Part shown: piece by piece, positions 33,841 to 45,599 of the stretch
Position numbering within the stretch: the stretch's first letter is position 1
Layout: each line of letters begins with the position of its first letter
From: Poa pratensis
Lineage: Eukaryota; Streptophyta; Magnoliopsida; Poales; Poaceae
Reading direction: 5' to 3'
DNA length: 64,000 nt
NCBI GenBank assembly: GCA_947311845.1
Contig: CAMZMU010000111.1
Coordinates: 9,180,626 to 9,244,625, forward strand
Notes under the pieces: model-generated
Database searches by the model: none
What the model was told of the DNA's origin: nothing
What the model saw: only the letters and a program-made list of their open reading frames with translations
Translations under genes and position numbers: made by a program

Positions 33841-34730
33841 GACGCAGGCACGCAGCCGTGCGTCAACAACGGATCTTCAACTCTGAGTCTGAGTACCAAC
33901 CGGAAACTAGGGCACGTACCACACAGTCCGCAGCAACAGCAGCTCCTGATGGCTGGGGGCCAGCCATGGCCCCTTTCATGGTCGAGCGCACATGCGAACA
34001 CACGGGCGGCCATTGCCAAAATGCCAAGACAAGGAAGAAAAGCTCTCGATCGAGCTGCACCGATCCAGCCAGCAGCCCCCGAACGGGAAACGTGAGAGCA
34101 ACAGTAGTTATCCTTTACCGTATGCGTATCCTTGGCTTAGATCTGCTGCCTCGTACGCCCTCCGTATTCGCAACGGCGCCATAAATTCCCACCCCCTAAA
34201 ATCGCCAATATTCCTTTGCGCTCTCCCGTAGAGATCGCCATCGAGATCTGATCTGAGCTGATCCCCGCAGGACCGACCGTCTTCGTCTTGCCGGTTTTGC
34301 GCTATCTTCCAGTCATGTCTTCAGTCTATCCACGCAAAAGATCATAGAGATGAGGATGAACAAAGAGGGGAAAGGCTATAGATTGCCTAGAGATCGATAC
34401 GTACTGCTGTGATCTGTGAAGATGCAATGTTCATCGACTTGCTCTGGTAGTGGAGAGTTGTGTGTGTGGATGGTCTTTTTGGTGGGTGTGCCTTGCGTCC
34501 CTGAAAAGCCAAGGGTATCCCAAATTCATCCAAACAGATTATAATTGAGGTGCCTAGCTAGCTCTCTAGGCCATATATTGGATTGGCCTCAGTGCGCCGA
34601 TCATGTCCTCTTTTCTTTTAGGTCTACCTAGGAATTTATCCCGGGCCGGCCAAGATCGCCTCTCAGTCCATGTACTGATCGATCGATCCACATATACTTC
34701 TGGCTCTTCATAAAAGTCTCGAGTTAGAGC
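33841..34730. other. Promoter-like DNA without a recognised gene
   Basis: At 34180-34260 a CCATAAATTCCC box is followed by C-rich leader-like sequence and AGATCTGATCTGAGCTGATC, and at about 34309 TTCCAG/TCATG resembles a splice acceptor. Downstream frames are short. It may be the 5' remnant of a host gene; nothing encodes a nameable domain. Confidence 0.2.
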
Positions 34731-35009
34731 ACCTCCACTCGCCGCCCCAATATCTCGTCCGGATTGGCGCCGAAACAAGAGCTACGGGGAGCGTCCGGGT
34801 GAAATGGCACCTATGGGGACGGCCTCTTCCCACTCGTGGCCCCTAAACGCTCTCCTCGTAGCTTTTTTTTTGCAATTCCATATTTTGCAAATGAAAATAA
34901 CATAAAACTAGGCCATAAATTTAATGTCTCGGGCACACAAATTTAAAGACTAGGCCAGACATCAAAGTCTAGGCCATCATAAAACAGAGGCGCACGTTGC
35001 ACGGAAGAC

Positions 35010-35690
35010 AAATTAGGCGTTGTCTCTGTTGGTGGCGCCGAGGAAGCCCACACCGGGGGTGGCGCCGAGGAAACCGTCGCCGATCCTCGCCCACTCCCGT
35101 GTCGTTGATCATGTCGTTCATGACGTCGGCGTGCACCTATACAAACAAAACACGCCGATCATCCAATGCTTACTACGCTGTGGGATCGTCAAATGCTAGA
35201 GCACATGCGAAAGACGCCTACCATACTGTTCGTTTCGTTGAACAGGTTGCTTGCGCCCACGCCGAAGGACAGACTGCAGCCGGCTTGGTAGTCCACACCG
35301 GAGGTGATGGCGCCCTTGCACATGCCCGGTGAAGCCTCGTACGCCTCGTTGAGATTGACGCAAAAGGGCTGGGAAAACATGGCGTTTGTGTCGAAGCCGC
35401 TGTGTGCTCGCTAGTCTCGGCGAACTCGGGGAGATCCTTGGGCTCGGGGAAAACCTGGACTGGGACCGAGGCGTGGCGCAGGCGGAGTCTTTGAGGTATG
35501 GCGAGTTGGCCGGTGATTCCTCGACCGAACGACGGCATTGCTCTCTTGGCTCCCACTCTGGACTCGGCTGGAAGATGAAGCATTCGGACATGGACGCAAG
35601 GTTCGCCACCGCCAACTACGTCAGCTCCTTCTCGCGTGGCCTGGCGCTATCTGCCATGCCCATCTCGCGCAGAGGCAGTCGCGCTTTTTT
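35010..35690 (-). pseudogene. Decayed transposon-type ORF, unknown function
   Basis: Minus-strand frames carry coding-like pieces (about 35380-35189: MFSQPFCVNLNEAYEASPGM; near 35120-35090: DVMNDMINDTGVGED) separated by frame breaks. The style resembles ORFs accompanying PIF/Harbinger elements in Triticeae, but I cannot match a domain. The left edge at about 34734 (GAGCACCTCCACTCGCC after TTA) would fit a Harbinger end. Confidence 0.3.
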
Positions 35691-36830
35691 TTTTTGTAGA
35701 TCGCATATAAAACATAATTCTACCAAACACTATACATATATATTAAGACATCGATATGTGCTTGGATGTTTTTTTCTCAAAAAATTGAAGTAAAGAAATA
35801 AAGTTGTTTAACTTTTGAGAGACCGGGCTACATGTATCGTTTCTGCAGCCGGCATGCCCTGAGTTGAAGTAAAGGATGCTCTACGCCTAGTTAGGAGCCT
35901 ACAAGCCATCTGTTAGCTTTCCTCGGACGTGTGCTGACTGGAAGAAGGGCCAAATCCCTCGTTTCCAGGGCAGGTTTTGCGCAACAGGACAGGGATTGAT
36001 GCATGCTTCTGACGAGGGAGGTCTGCTCCTTGCTGCAGGCAGCAATATATCTAGCACGTAGAGTATATATGGATAGCTAGAGCTTCCCCTGGGAGAAACA
36101 AAAATGCTTGCATTGGCGAATCCGTTACGCAGGTGCTATAGCTATCAGAGCTCTGATTTAATTGAGATATATCGAGGCGGCAATGGAACTGGAGCGATTT
36201 GCGTTTGACCATGTAGATCTCAGATTCTTCGAAGCAGGTGCTATAGTAGTACGTATTGAGACCGTACTATAGGTTCTTGTTCTTGTACTTCATTCTTCAT
36301 TAATCAATGCAAAGCTACAAGGTTCTACCTCACGGGAAAAATGATATCATCGCTTAGTCGTTGCTATTTATTGACACAACAATACTCACTTCTACCTCTG
36401 TCTAACCTTGCAATACCAAAAAAACATGCATACAATTATCTAACAACTATGCATCATTATCTTGAAAATTTTGTGTTGTTAATCAGACAAATAAAGTACT
36501 GCAGTATAGAAACTAATGTGGCGAAATCTTCACTATAGCGATATGGGATTTAGTTTTGAAGCGTTCGTCGAGACGAACATGCCGATGTAAACTGGCCGGT
36601 CACTAAACGGGTAAACGGTTGAGGAGATAAATTATATTAAATTTTATTTAGCAAATATTATGATGATATCAACCTGAGGTGCTAAATTTCTTACATACAT
36701 GAATGAGCTCTCTCTATATGGGAATAACAAATAAATTTCGCCACCGCATGGGTGTGCACACATGTACTGGTTTAGATTTTCCGAAATTGGAAAGACATCC
36801 CAGGTCGTAATCTGAAAAGAATTTTATTCT
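35691..36830. other. No gene seen
   Basis: AT-rich DNA on both strands without ORFs of note. AGGTGCTATAG occurs twice (36130 and 36236). Confidence 0.3.
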
Positions 36831-36960
36831 AGAACCTGTTGCTATCAAAAAGTCCTTCCGTACAGAAGTGTTACAGATTTAGCTTAGCAAAGGGGTTTGC
36901 TTTCCCTTGGTGCAAAATTGGCTCTAACTTATCTCCTCCAGACTGGCGAATTATGTCTGT

Positions 36961-37278
36961 TCATAGATCAATGCGATCACTGCAGGTCACTTTTACGTGT
37001 CTAGCATCTTTGAACTTGCATGCCTGGTCATGCATCACAAGTTCACAACCACCGGGTTCTACAGAAGCACAGTGCCCAGAACAGACAACAAACCCCCGCG
37101 TCGAATCAGGAGAAGCAATAATCGAATAAAAGCCGTGCGTTGTTGGAGCTGCGCGAGCTTGATTCCTTATGTGGTGATGGAAAAATTTCACCCAGAAGTC
37201 GCCAAGTGCGCAAGTGCCGTGTTCTCGCGACATCTTGTGGCCTTTGAATGTGCCGAGTCTTCGAAAGCCATATCGCAC
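36961..37278 (-). other. Open frame of 105 codons, unidentified
   Basis: A minus-strand frame with balanced composition (MRYGFRRLGTFKGHKM start; VKFFHHHIRNQARAAP inside) is open for 105 codons. The plus strand is also open in overlapping frames here, so neither can be preferred. No domain recognised, no splice model. Confidence 0.15.
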
Positions 37279-37799
37279 TTTTTACGTGGCTTTGCGGCAA
37301 CTGGATGGATACGCAGCCCATGAATACCAGCCCATCTCTGCGGGCAATTCGGAAATATGAGCCGGACTACTAAGGTAATGGAGCAAAATCATTTTTCCTA
37401 TTTTTCTATATTTACTTTCAGTTTATTTTTTCTTGGTCGACGCTCTTTCTTTTGCTTCATCTTTACTTTGTTAGAAACTCTTTTTTGTTCGCATCAGAAG
37501 CTGGGTGATGGTTACCCTATGTATTCTGACAATGACTACCCTATCAAGTAGTCGTGAGAGTCATGGCTACATCAAATGCTGGGTGATGGTTCATAATACC
37601 TTTCACTTTTCTTTACTAATCTATTAAAATGTTTAATTCTTCCTATGACGGATTTCATAAATAGTTTCATGCAGCAACACTATTTTTTTCCATGATATCT
37701 GTCTTTAATAAATATATTTTGGATGTATGCAATTACTTTATGTATCCCTTTCCCTATTTTGTTTGCTCAAATCTATGTTAGTATTTTGTAACTAACATT

Positions 37800-38880
37800 T
37801 TAGCAAAACAGATTGGTATCAGGGTAATCACACCATGGTTAAGTCTCTCAAGGTCTAATTGCTCTCTGTGAAAAGCATCAAACATCTCCTTCAAATCAAA
37901 CTTGATGATATCCTAAAAATAAGGATATAATTCTGCAGGCAGCCCATCTAGACCTACAACTTATAGTGATTTAAGCTGAACATGACTTCTTATATCTCCT
38001 CTAACTCAAAAGGCTCAGTCAGTATCTTAACATCATCGGCCTGTAATCTATTCCATGCAACCTAATCCATCCTCAAGTTATTTCTGTCTGATTGCCCAAA
38101 TAAGACTTTGTAATATTTTGTCACATTTTTAATCAGGTTCTCATCTCCCAAAATCCCATTAGCATTGTTATGCAACACTGAAAATCTGAAATATGGTTTT
38201 CTCTTCCTTCCACTTGCTTTCATGTGAAAGTATTTTGTGTTGCCATCTTCTTCTCTCAAGTCTTTTTTCCTTTGCCCTTTGTCTCCACTTCAGTTCTTCC
38301 TTCCTCAGTAAATCTTTTCAATCTTCTTTGCATATCTACTCACTCTGTTTTTTAATATAAGATGTTTTAGGTGTTCTACATGCTATCTACAAGCATAATA
38401 AAATGAGTGAACATGCACAATAAAATATGTCTAGATACATTTGTATGCATATGAATGTGCACAAATGGTAAAACATCTTATACTAAAAAACGGAGGGAGT
38501 ACTTGACTTTCTCTTTCAGCAGCAGTTAAGCAATTGATTTCTACTTTTTTGTCAAGCATATCTAGCTTAGGCAGTTCCTTTCTCTCTTTCCTATAGGCCC
38601 CCTTCCACATTTATGTGTCAGCCTTTGATTTTTCTTCTCAATCTTCTACTACCTTTTTCGCCATTTGTCAATATCATGAGCATAGAAAGTCCCACTAGTC
38701 CAGCTCTTCTTAGCATTTCCTCCAAACCCTCTCTCTCCTTCCAGCAGTGTTCATATCTGAAACTTTCATCGTTTTCAGTCAAGCATGGGGTAGCGAATAA
38801 CTCCGCTCATTTGTGTGCCAAACTTGCTAGCATGCACTCTAGACTAGAGGTGCCCTGCTTTTCTTGTAAGCGGAACATTA
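37800..38880 (-). pseudogene. LINE reverse-transcriptase relic
   Basis: On the minus strand, 38259-38062 reads REEDGNTKYFHMKASGRKRK followed by NANGILGDENLIKNVTKYY, the linker between endonuclease and reverse transcriptase of plant L1-type LINEs. Further on, the frames contain DDVKILTEPFELEEI and pieces of the RT N-terminus. More distal pieces (38880-38520) match the region before it. There are many stops. A Stowaway MITE interrupts it at 38339-38499. Boundaries approximate. Confidence 0.65.
38339..38499. mobile_element. Stowaway (Tc1/mariner) MITE
   Basis: 161 bp flanked by TA on both sides (38337-38338, 38500-38501). The right end, reverse-complemented, is CTCCCTCCGTTTTTTAGTAT, the Stowaway consensus, and the left end CTCACTCTGTTTTTTAATAT matches it with few changes. 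The interior is AT-rich and can fold back on itself. It sits in the decayed LINE. Confidence 0.92.
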
Positions 38881-39011
38881 AGAAGTAATAAAGCTCTTTA
38901 TCAGGTCTATATGCTAGTAGCACTAATGCTTATGCCTAACTTTACATTCACAACATGTAAGCTGATTGACGATTAACTATACGGGAGCAGTACAAACTAG
39001 AAACCAACTAG

Positions 39012-42000
39012 TCACCGTGCGGCGATCTCGCCACTTCCATCCACCGACACGCTCTCGCCGGAGTAGTCGGCGAAGTACTCGTCCGCCCTGGAGAGCGTAT
39101 ACGCCACGTCCACCATGCTCGGCCGCTTGGACGGGTCCCGCTGCAGGCACGCCCTGGCCACGCCCATAACGGTCGCCACGCTCCGGGAGGGCAGCTCTGC
39201 TCGGCGAGCACAGGGTCCATCCACGCCGCCGCCCGCGCCTCCATCCGATCCTCCCGCCCGCGGAACACCCTCTCCTCCGCGTCGGCCAGGAGCAGCTCGC
39301 CTCCATCGCCGGCGACGGCCTCGCGCCCGGACACCAGCTCGAGCAGGACGACGCCGTAGGCGAACACGTCCATCTTGGTGGTGACCAGGCCGTCGACGAG
39401 GTACTCGGGCGCGATGTACCCCTGCGTGCCCACGATGTGGGTGGTGACGGCGTTGTGGCCGTCTTGGCGAGGCGAAGTTGGCGATCTTGGCGCGCATGCG
39501 GCTGTCCAGGAGGACGTTGCTGCTCTTGATGTCCTTGTGCACCACGCGCGGCCAGGTGTGCTCGTGTTGTACTGCAGGCCCTGGGCGAGGTCGAGGGCGA
39601 TGTGGAGGCGCGTGCGCCAGTCCAGCCGCCGCGCGCGGCCGTGGCGGTCGTCCCGGAGGCACAGGTCCAGCGACCGTTCTCCACGTACTCGTACACCAGG
39701 TAGCAGTCCCCCGTCGCCGAGTTGATGCAGAACCCCTCCAGCTTCACCAGGTTGCTGTGGTTCACCTGATGGAGGGACACGTTGCAATCGTATCAATATC
39801 ATGCATGTGGTGTCTAGCTACTGACAATCTTGTTCAAAGAAAGACAAATGCTATTTGGTCGATCGTTCTAGCTTGTAAATTGTAATCACATGGTATTATG
39901 TTGTATAGTATTATTAGTACTCATACGTGGCAATACACAGATTCGACATTACAATTTGGCCGTAGTGTGATTGGTCGTTCTTTTCTCGACTTCGTCGGTC
40001 TTTATTTCGCAAGTTGAATGTTCACCATATCTCCTTTCTATTTCATGTTGAATTTCGAAAAGAGGACTTTTTTTCAGGGACGACGAAGAGACGACGAAGG
40101 TGGCATATGCCATAATCAGACGAGGAGTTCAAGCGGGCGAAGAAGGCAGCAACTGTGATGAGGGATGTTGAAGAGGGGCCATGATGCAATGGTATTTAGA
40201 GCAGAGGTGGAAGAAGGATTGACATTGGAGGGCAAAACTTGGCAGTGCCAATCAAGCGGGAAAGGCGAGACACAGACGAGGATAATAGCTAAGACTACAC
40301 GAGTGAAAATAGGCAAAATCCTAAAGCCGGTATCAAAGGTTTGAGAACTATAGGAGTCTTTGGATCTTCATCTACCAAATACAAAAAGAATAAACACAAA
40401 ATATATATTCTAATATCAAGATGACGATGATGGTGGATGTATCCACTTGGAATTTTCTCATGCCCCGATCCATTGGCATCATTGCCAAATGCCAACCCAA
40501 CGGTGGGCCGTGCAGAACCAACTCAATGTATCTGACGGCATTTGCATGGTGACTGGTCCCAAATTTTTTTTAACTCAGCTGACATAGTTATTGCAGGTCG
40601 AGATCAATTGTTCGGCTTAAATTTTTAGTATGCAATTGTACTACTCACCCGCACGAAGAGAGTTCGTCACTCGCTTCATGTCATTTTCTAGATCAGAAAC
40701 AAACTCCAGATGAATCAATCAGCCCAAGCCTATGTCCTTACAAAATGTAAGTGTTGATGCAAACATGACTATAGAATAGCTCTAGTGCTAACTTCTTGAT
40801 TATTTTATTAGGTAATGTAGGTAAGTGCGTTCTTTTGTTAATCTATCTACAAGCATTAGCGTTCTAAAATGGTGTAATGTCCCCATCAGATTTTGCGCAC
40901 CATTTGACTGACAAGCGTCGATTAGTGTTAGTTTCTTCCTTAGCAAAAAAATTACGTCCAGAATTACTTACTACATAGAACTTGGAAACAGTTCATTCTG
41001 AGTTTATGACAGCGAGTAAATTCAGTTTTGGAAGAAAATGGCCGCACCTTTTGCAGGATCTTGAGCTCCTCGCAGGCGTCCCACTTCATCTTTTTCACGG
41101 CGAACACCTCGCCGCCGATGTTGGCCTTGACACACGCTGCCCTGGATGAGGTGCGCGTCGTCGAAACCTCCCGTGCCACGCTCCAGCTCTCAACCTTGAA
41201 CACCCTGTACTTGTCGAGCCACTCGGATATGTCACTGACCAGGAATTTCTCCCCTCCGACACCGCGGACGCGCTCTTGCCAGACCTGCCGCCGTCGCCGC
41301 TCGCGACGTCTTCCCCTCGCCGCCCACTCACCCTGAGCCTCCTCCACAGGCAGCCGAGCAGCAACAGCTGCAAGAGCCAAAGTCCACCGACGACGCCCAA
41401 CCCGACGGCCAGCCCGGTGACCACCCCGTTCCGGTCGTCGGTCGGCCGGGAATGGCGGAAGGCTGGGTGACGGCGGCGTGACCGACACGTCGTTGCGGGT
41501 CACGATTGGCGGCAGCCACGCGGAACCTGGCGGCGGAGCGGCACCAATATTTCGGGAGAGCACCTTCGTGCCCCCCTCAGGCCCGTTGAGGGAGACGAGC
41601 GATTGGGCGTACGGCGAAGTCTGTGGCGATGGAGGCGTAGGTGTCGCCTGTTGCATGACATAGGTGACGAGCGCGGTGGCGTTGTTGGCGGCGGCGGGGC
41701 ACTGGCAGAAGATGGGGAACGTGACCATGTCCCCGACCTCGAGCTTGGTGGGCACCAACGTGGGGTTAACGCGCTCGACTGCCTGGTACTGCGTCAGGTT
41801 CTGCAGCTTGGTGACGGAGACGATCCAGTGTGTCGCCGGAGCTGATCTGGTACTGCGTGGGCGCGTAGGCGTTGGGCGAGCCGGAGGGCAGCCGCACTGG
41901 AGCGGCACGAGCAGCGGCTGCCCGTCGCCGGGGCGGACGAGGTGGAGAGGTTGTTGGGTGCGCGAGCATGAAGCGGCTGACGCCGAAGAGGTCGCCGACG

Positions 42001-42220
42001 GCCGAGAGGTCCAGGGGAACCCCCGCGAAGCCCGCCCGGTAGAGCGCGTAGCCTGGCCGGGTACGTGCTGTTTCCGGAGCAGTTGAATCCCTCCACGCTG
42101 GCCGGCGTCGACGTTGGCGTGGCGGCCCCGCCTGGGACCGCGCCGGGCCGGGAGCGCGCAGAAGAGGCAGAGTAGCGTGGCCAGCGCCGCCCTATGCCGC
42201 AACAGCGTCCGCTGCCTCAT
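39012..42220 (-). pseudogene. LysM receptor-like kinase, LYK4/LYK5 type, frameshifted
   Basis: Two exons on the minus strand, 42220-41048 and 39765-39012, joined by a GT-AG intron of 1,282 bp that splits the kinase at [15 protein letters not shown], as expected for this family. Successive frames give a signal peptide (LATLLCLFCALPA), extracellular pieces (EGFNCSGNSTYP, QPLLVPLQCGCP), a LysM segment (WIVSVTKLQNLTQYQAVERV) ending with CQCPAA, a membrane span (about 41410-41340) and a kinase with [36 protein letters not shown] and [15 protein letters not shown]. The DFG Asp is Asn (KIANF), as in LYK4/LYK5 pseudokinase co-receptors of chitin signalling at the plasma membrane. At least ten single-base frame changes separate these blocks, four in exon 2 (near 39674, 39563, 39472, 39190), yet local residues are well conserved. 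It is either a very young pseudogene or a locus with assembly errors. Confidence 0.8.
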
Positions 42221-42671
42221 GGTTGCTGATTTCGTTCGTTGTCCGGATTGGAACGAACTGCGGCTGGGGTTGGGCTGGTGGTGGTGCTCCCGAGTGGCAG
42301 CTTGGGAGTCGGAGGTGACATATGCGGGAAGACGACGGTGAGCTACTTCGGCCGTTGTCGTGAGCGGCGGAAGAGTCAAGATTTGGTGCGCCGCCTGCCT
42401 GCGTTCATCGGGTTTCGGGGCATCTTTCCCCGGCGGAGTGTTGACCTTTGACTCGTTCGGGCCGTGGCCGATATGACTCGGACGTCTTCGCCTCCCGTCG
42501 CAGTCACGGTCTGCTGTGGTTGCCATTTCCAAGTTGCGCTCCGACTAGCAATAGATTGCCGTTGGACCCGGCAGAATAGTTTCGTGTGGCAGCGAAACTT
42601 TGGGTTTGGACTTCGAAGCGGTGGTACGTGTGTCACCCTTGTTTTATTATTCTTGTCAGAAACTCTAATTT

Positions 42672-43103
42672 CAGTTTTATCATTTGACCATCAAAATTAT
42701 AAACTTGACATTGATAAGTTAGTCACTCCTCAATTTTACCATTTTGTCTCTGAACCGTTAGTTTTGTCCTCAGTTTTATCATTCTTAATTCCAATTGAAG
42801 AAGCCAAATTGACACACGACGGCTTGAATCAGAGCTGCTTGCAGGACAAGAGGCACATCGAGGGCAACACAGACTTGGAATGTGATCATGACGCTGACCT
42901 CCAAGTGGAAATTCGACAATAGACACCGCGATGTGGTGAACTACTCTCAGTGAGATAAAAAAAGAGAAAGGGACAGAGAAACATGAATGACAAAACTGAG
43001 GAGAAACTAACGGTGACAGAGTGGCAAAACTTAGGATCAATTAAAGGAGCAGTGGCAAGTTTGCAATTTCGATCGGTAATTGGCAAAACTGATATTAGTG
43101 TTG
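42672..43103. mobile_element. Fold-back element with about 115-bp inverted arms
   Basis: The left arm (about 42672-42792) and right arm (about 42982-43103) are imperfect reverse complements; shared words include CCTCAGTTTT, CCGTTAGTTT and CAGTTTT. The 190-bp centre has no domain. It lies about 450 bp upstream of the LysM kinase start codon. Superfamily not determined. Confidence 0.55.
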
Positions 43104-43287
43104 GTCATAGTGGTAAGAATGGTGTAAACCCTTCTTTTTTAAGTCTTGCTATAATAACGATGGAACTAGATGGACCGTTAGATTCAATCGCCAATTGTAT
43201 TCGTCCGTTCGATTAGACCGTCAGACGCAGAGTTGTTTCGTTTCATTTATCGAAAATGATAGACTCCCGATTCATTAACTAGACTTA

Positions 43288-43553
43288 GGCCCGGTTTGGC
43301 ACCTCAGTGTTTCCAAAATAAACTATTCAAAACCAGAGTATATAAATGTTCGGCATAGGAATGCTTCAGTTTCCGAAAAAGAGGTCCAGGGTTGTTTTTT
43401 CAATACTTAAAAAAAAGGACGTTTTGAGAGTATTAAAGTATTATTAATATGTATTGACTCACAGTCAAACACATCAAAGTATTAAAACCTTTTTTTTTGA
43501 AAAACTGTAGTATTAATAAAATACTTAAAAATACTTTGGTAACAAACACAGCC
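43288..43553. mobile_element. Tourist-like (PIF/Harbinger) MITE, TSD TTA
   Basis: 266 bp flanked by TTA (43285-43287 and 43554-43556). The left end is GGCCCGGTTTGGCACC and the right end, reverse-complemented, GGCTGTGTTTGTTACC, an imperfect TIR. The interior is AT-rich with repeated AGTATTAAAGTATT words. No coding capacity. Confidence 0.75.
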
Positions 43554-43829
43554 TTAAGGTTTTACTATAAGTTTCTTCTCCCTCGTATGTAAACGTAAAG
43601 CAGGAGTTGGCATCGGACATGCTAGCATCAATGGTACAAAAGAAGTACACCACACATAACAACACACGGATTGAATTGTTCCTAACGAATGCTATCCACT
43701 ATCAAATTTTCTACATGTCATCGTTCGTCCTTTTGAAGATTGAAGATCTCCGTTGCCACGATTTTTAGATTCTCAGTTCCTAGTCAATGTGCTTTTCGAT
43801 TTTTTTCTTTTGAAAATCCATCCAATAGT

Positions 43830-45111
43830 CATTATAAATTCGGTTTTAACAAGTTTACCCATGTTTATTTATCCTTCTTTGATGTACCTATAGGGGTTTG
43901 AAAAAGATTGGATTTTTATCGATCTCGTTTCTTTTGGCAAAGTGATCAGCATAAAAGAAATATAGAGTTACAAAATGGAACATCATTTATCGACCCAAGG
44001 ATCAGGGTGGTCTTGTATTGAGGTGTTGGCAATTAAAAGTAAGAGTTTCTTTACAAATGGCTATTTAAGATATTGACAGAAGAATGGGTTTGGCAAGAAT
44101 TATTTATGTAACAAATGTTTGAATGGCAGACGCTTTCACAAGCGCAGGCGAAACCTACAGAATCACCCTTTTGGAAGGGATCGGGGGGGTTAAGCAGGAC
44201 TTTTTCTCTCGTGGGTCATTTGCTGTGTGAAACGGTTTGCAAACCAGATTTTGGGAGGACCGTGGTTAGGAGACACCCCTTTGTCATCCCAATACCCGAG
44301 TTTATACATTATTGCTCGAATAACAACGTTTTAGTTGCTCAAGTTATGACAACGGTTCCACTTATATGCAATTTCGGCGGGCTATCATTGGAGACAAGAG
44401 GAACGCTTGGATGCATCTTGTTGCACGCTTGATGCAGATAACAATTTCAGAAGAAGACGATACCTTTAAGTGGAAGCTGTCAACGAACGGGTCTTTTTCC
44501 GTTAAATCGTTATATACTGATTATGAATGGCCAATACGAGATTCTTGCACAAATATTTGTGGAAACTTCGAATTCCTTTGAATATAAAATCTTCTTATGG
44601 TTTTTAAATAAACGAGTTTTGCTAACGAAAGATAATCTTGCAAAGAGACGGTGGAAATGATATAAAAAATATGTATATGCAATACATAAGAGTTGTAGAA
44701 CATTTGTTTATATCTTGTCATTTTGTTAAAATATTTGCTAACTAGTTCATTTTTACTTTTAAACATTACACCACCCAACTAGTTGTTTCTAATATGTTTG
44801 GAAGCTGGCTAATGGTATTGATAGAGACACCAAGGCTCGAATACGTATCGGTGCTTCAGCCTTTCCTTGGTAATCTGGAGGTGTCGGAATGACATCATCT
44901 TTAATAAGATCCAAACTCCTTATTTTTTTGCAGGTTGTGCTCAGAGCTACTCAGGGATTCAAATGTGGTCGCTCCTACTACCCAACGCCCGTCGGGATCT
45001 TATGGATTCCAAATGTACTTCTAATGATGGTTGTTGTTCAGGTTATCTTCTGCCGAGAATGGGTGGCGTCATGCTAGAACAATAGATGTTTAGAATAGAT
45101 ATTCTTCTTCT
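43830..45111 (+). pseudogene. LINE ORF2 3' end with zf-RVT-like region
   Basis: Plus-strand pieces in order: YRSRFFWQSDQHKRNIE (43910-43965), WKGSGGLSRTFSL and NGLQTRFWED (44175-44265), then DTFKWKLSTNGSFSVKSLYT (about 44460-44520), followed by WRCRNDIIFNK (44870-44905). This is the typical C-terminal part of plant L1-type ORF2, ending in the reverse-transcriptase zinc-binding region and the W-x-x-R-N-D segment. It holds several frameshifts and stops. A CACTA element begins at 45112, inserted into or immediately after this fragment. Confidence 0.75.
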
Positions 45112-45599
45112 CACTACAGGGAATAGGCCTTCTGTGGCGCACCCACTTTGCCATTTGTGGCACATGGTGGGGTGCACCACAAGAATCGTCGCTACAAAAA
45201 TGTGAATTCTGTGGCCCACCCCCTGGTGCGCCACAGAAATCCCAACATTATGTGGCGCACATGTCCATGCGCCACAGAAATGTTTTATTGGCGCATCCAC
45301 AGGGGGTGCGCCACAGAAAAGGGTGCGCCACAGAATTGCTGTACAGGTATTTGGAATTTGCTGCTGCCCGCTGTACAAATACAGGTATATTACAGGAATA
45401 CAGGTATATTATAGTATTTATACAGATATAACAGAAACAATAATAATTTTGACAAGTATATGAAAACAGAAGCATTACTATGTCATCACATTACTTATAT
45501 CCCGAGATACATACATATGGGACAAGTGCGGAATTTTTACACAAGTGTTGATACAAAAAGTTCATCATGTCACACGCTACAAATGAAATGGTCACCGCC

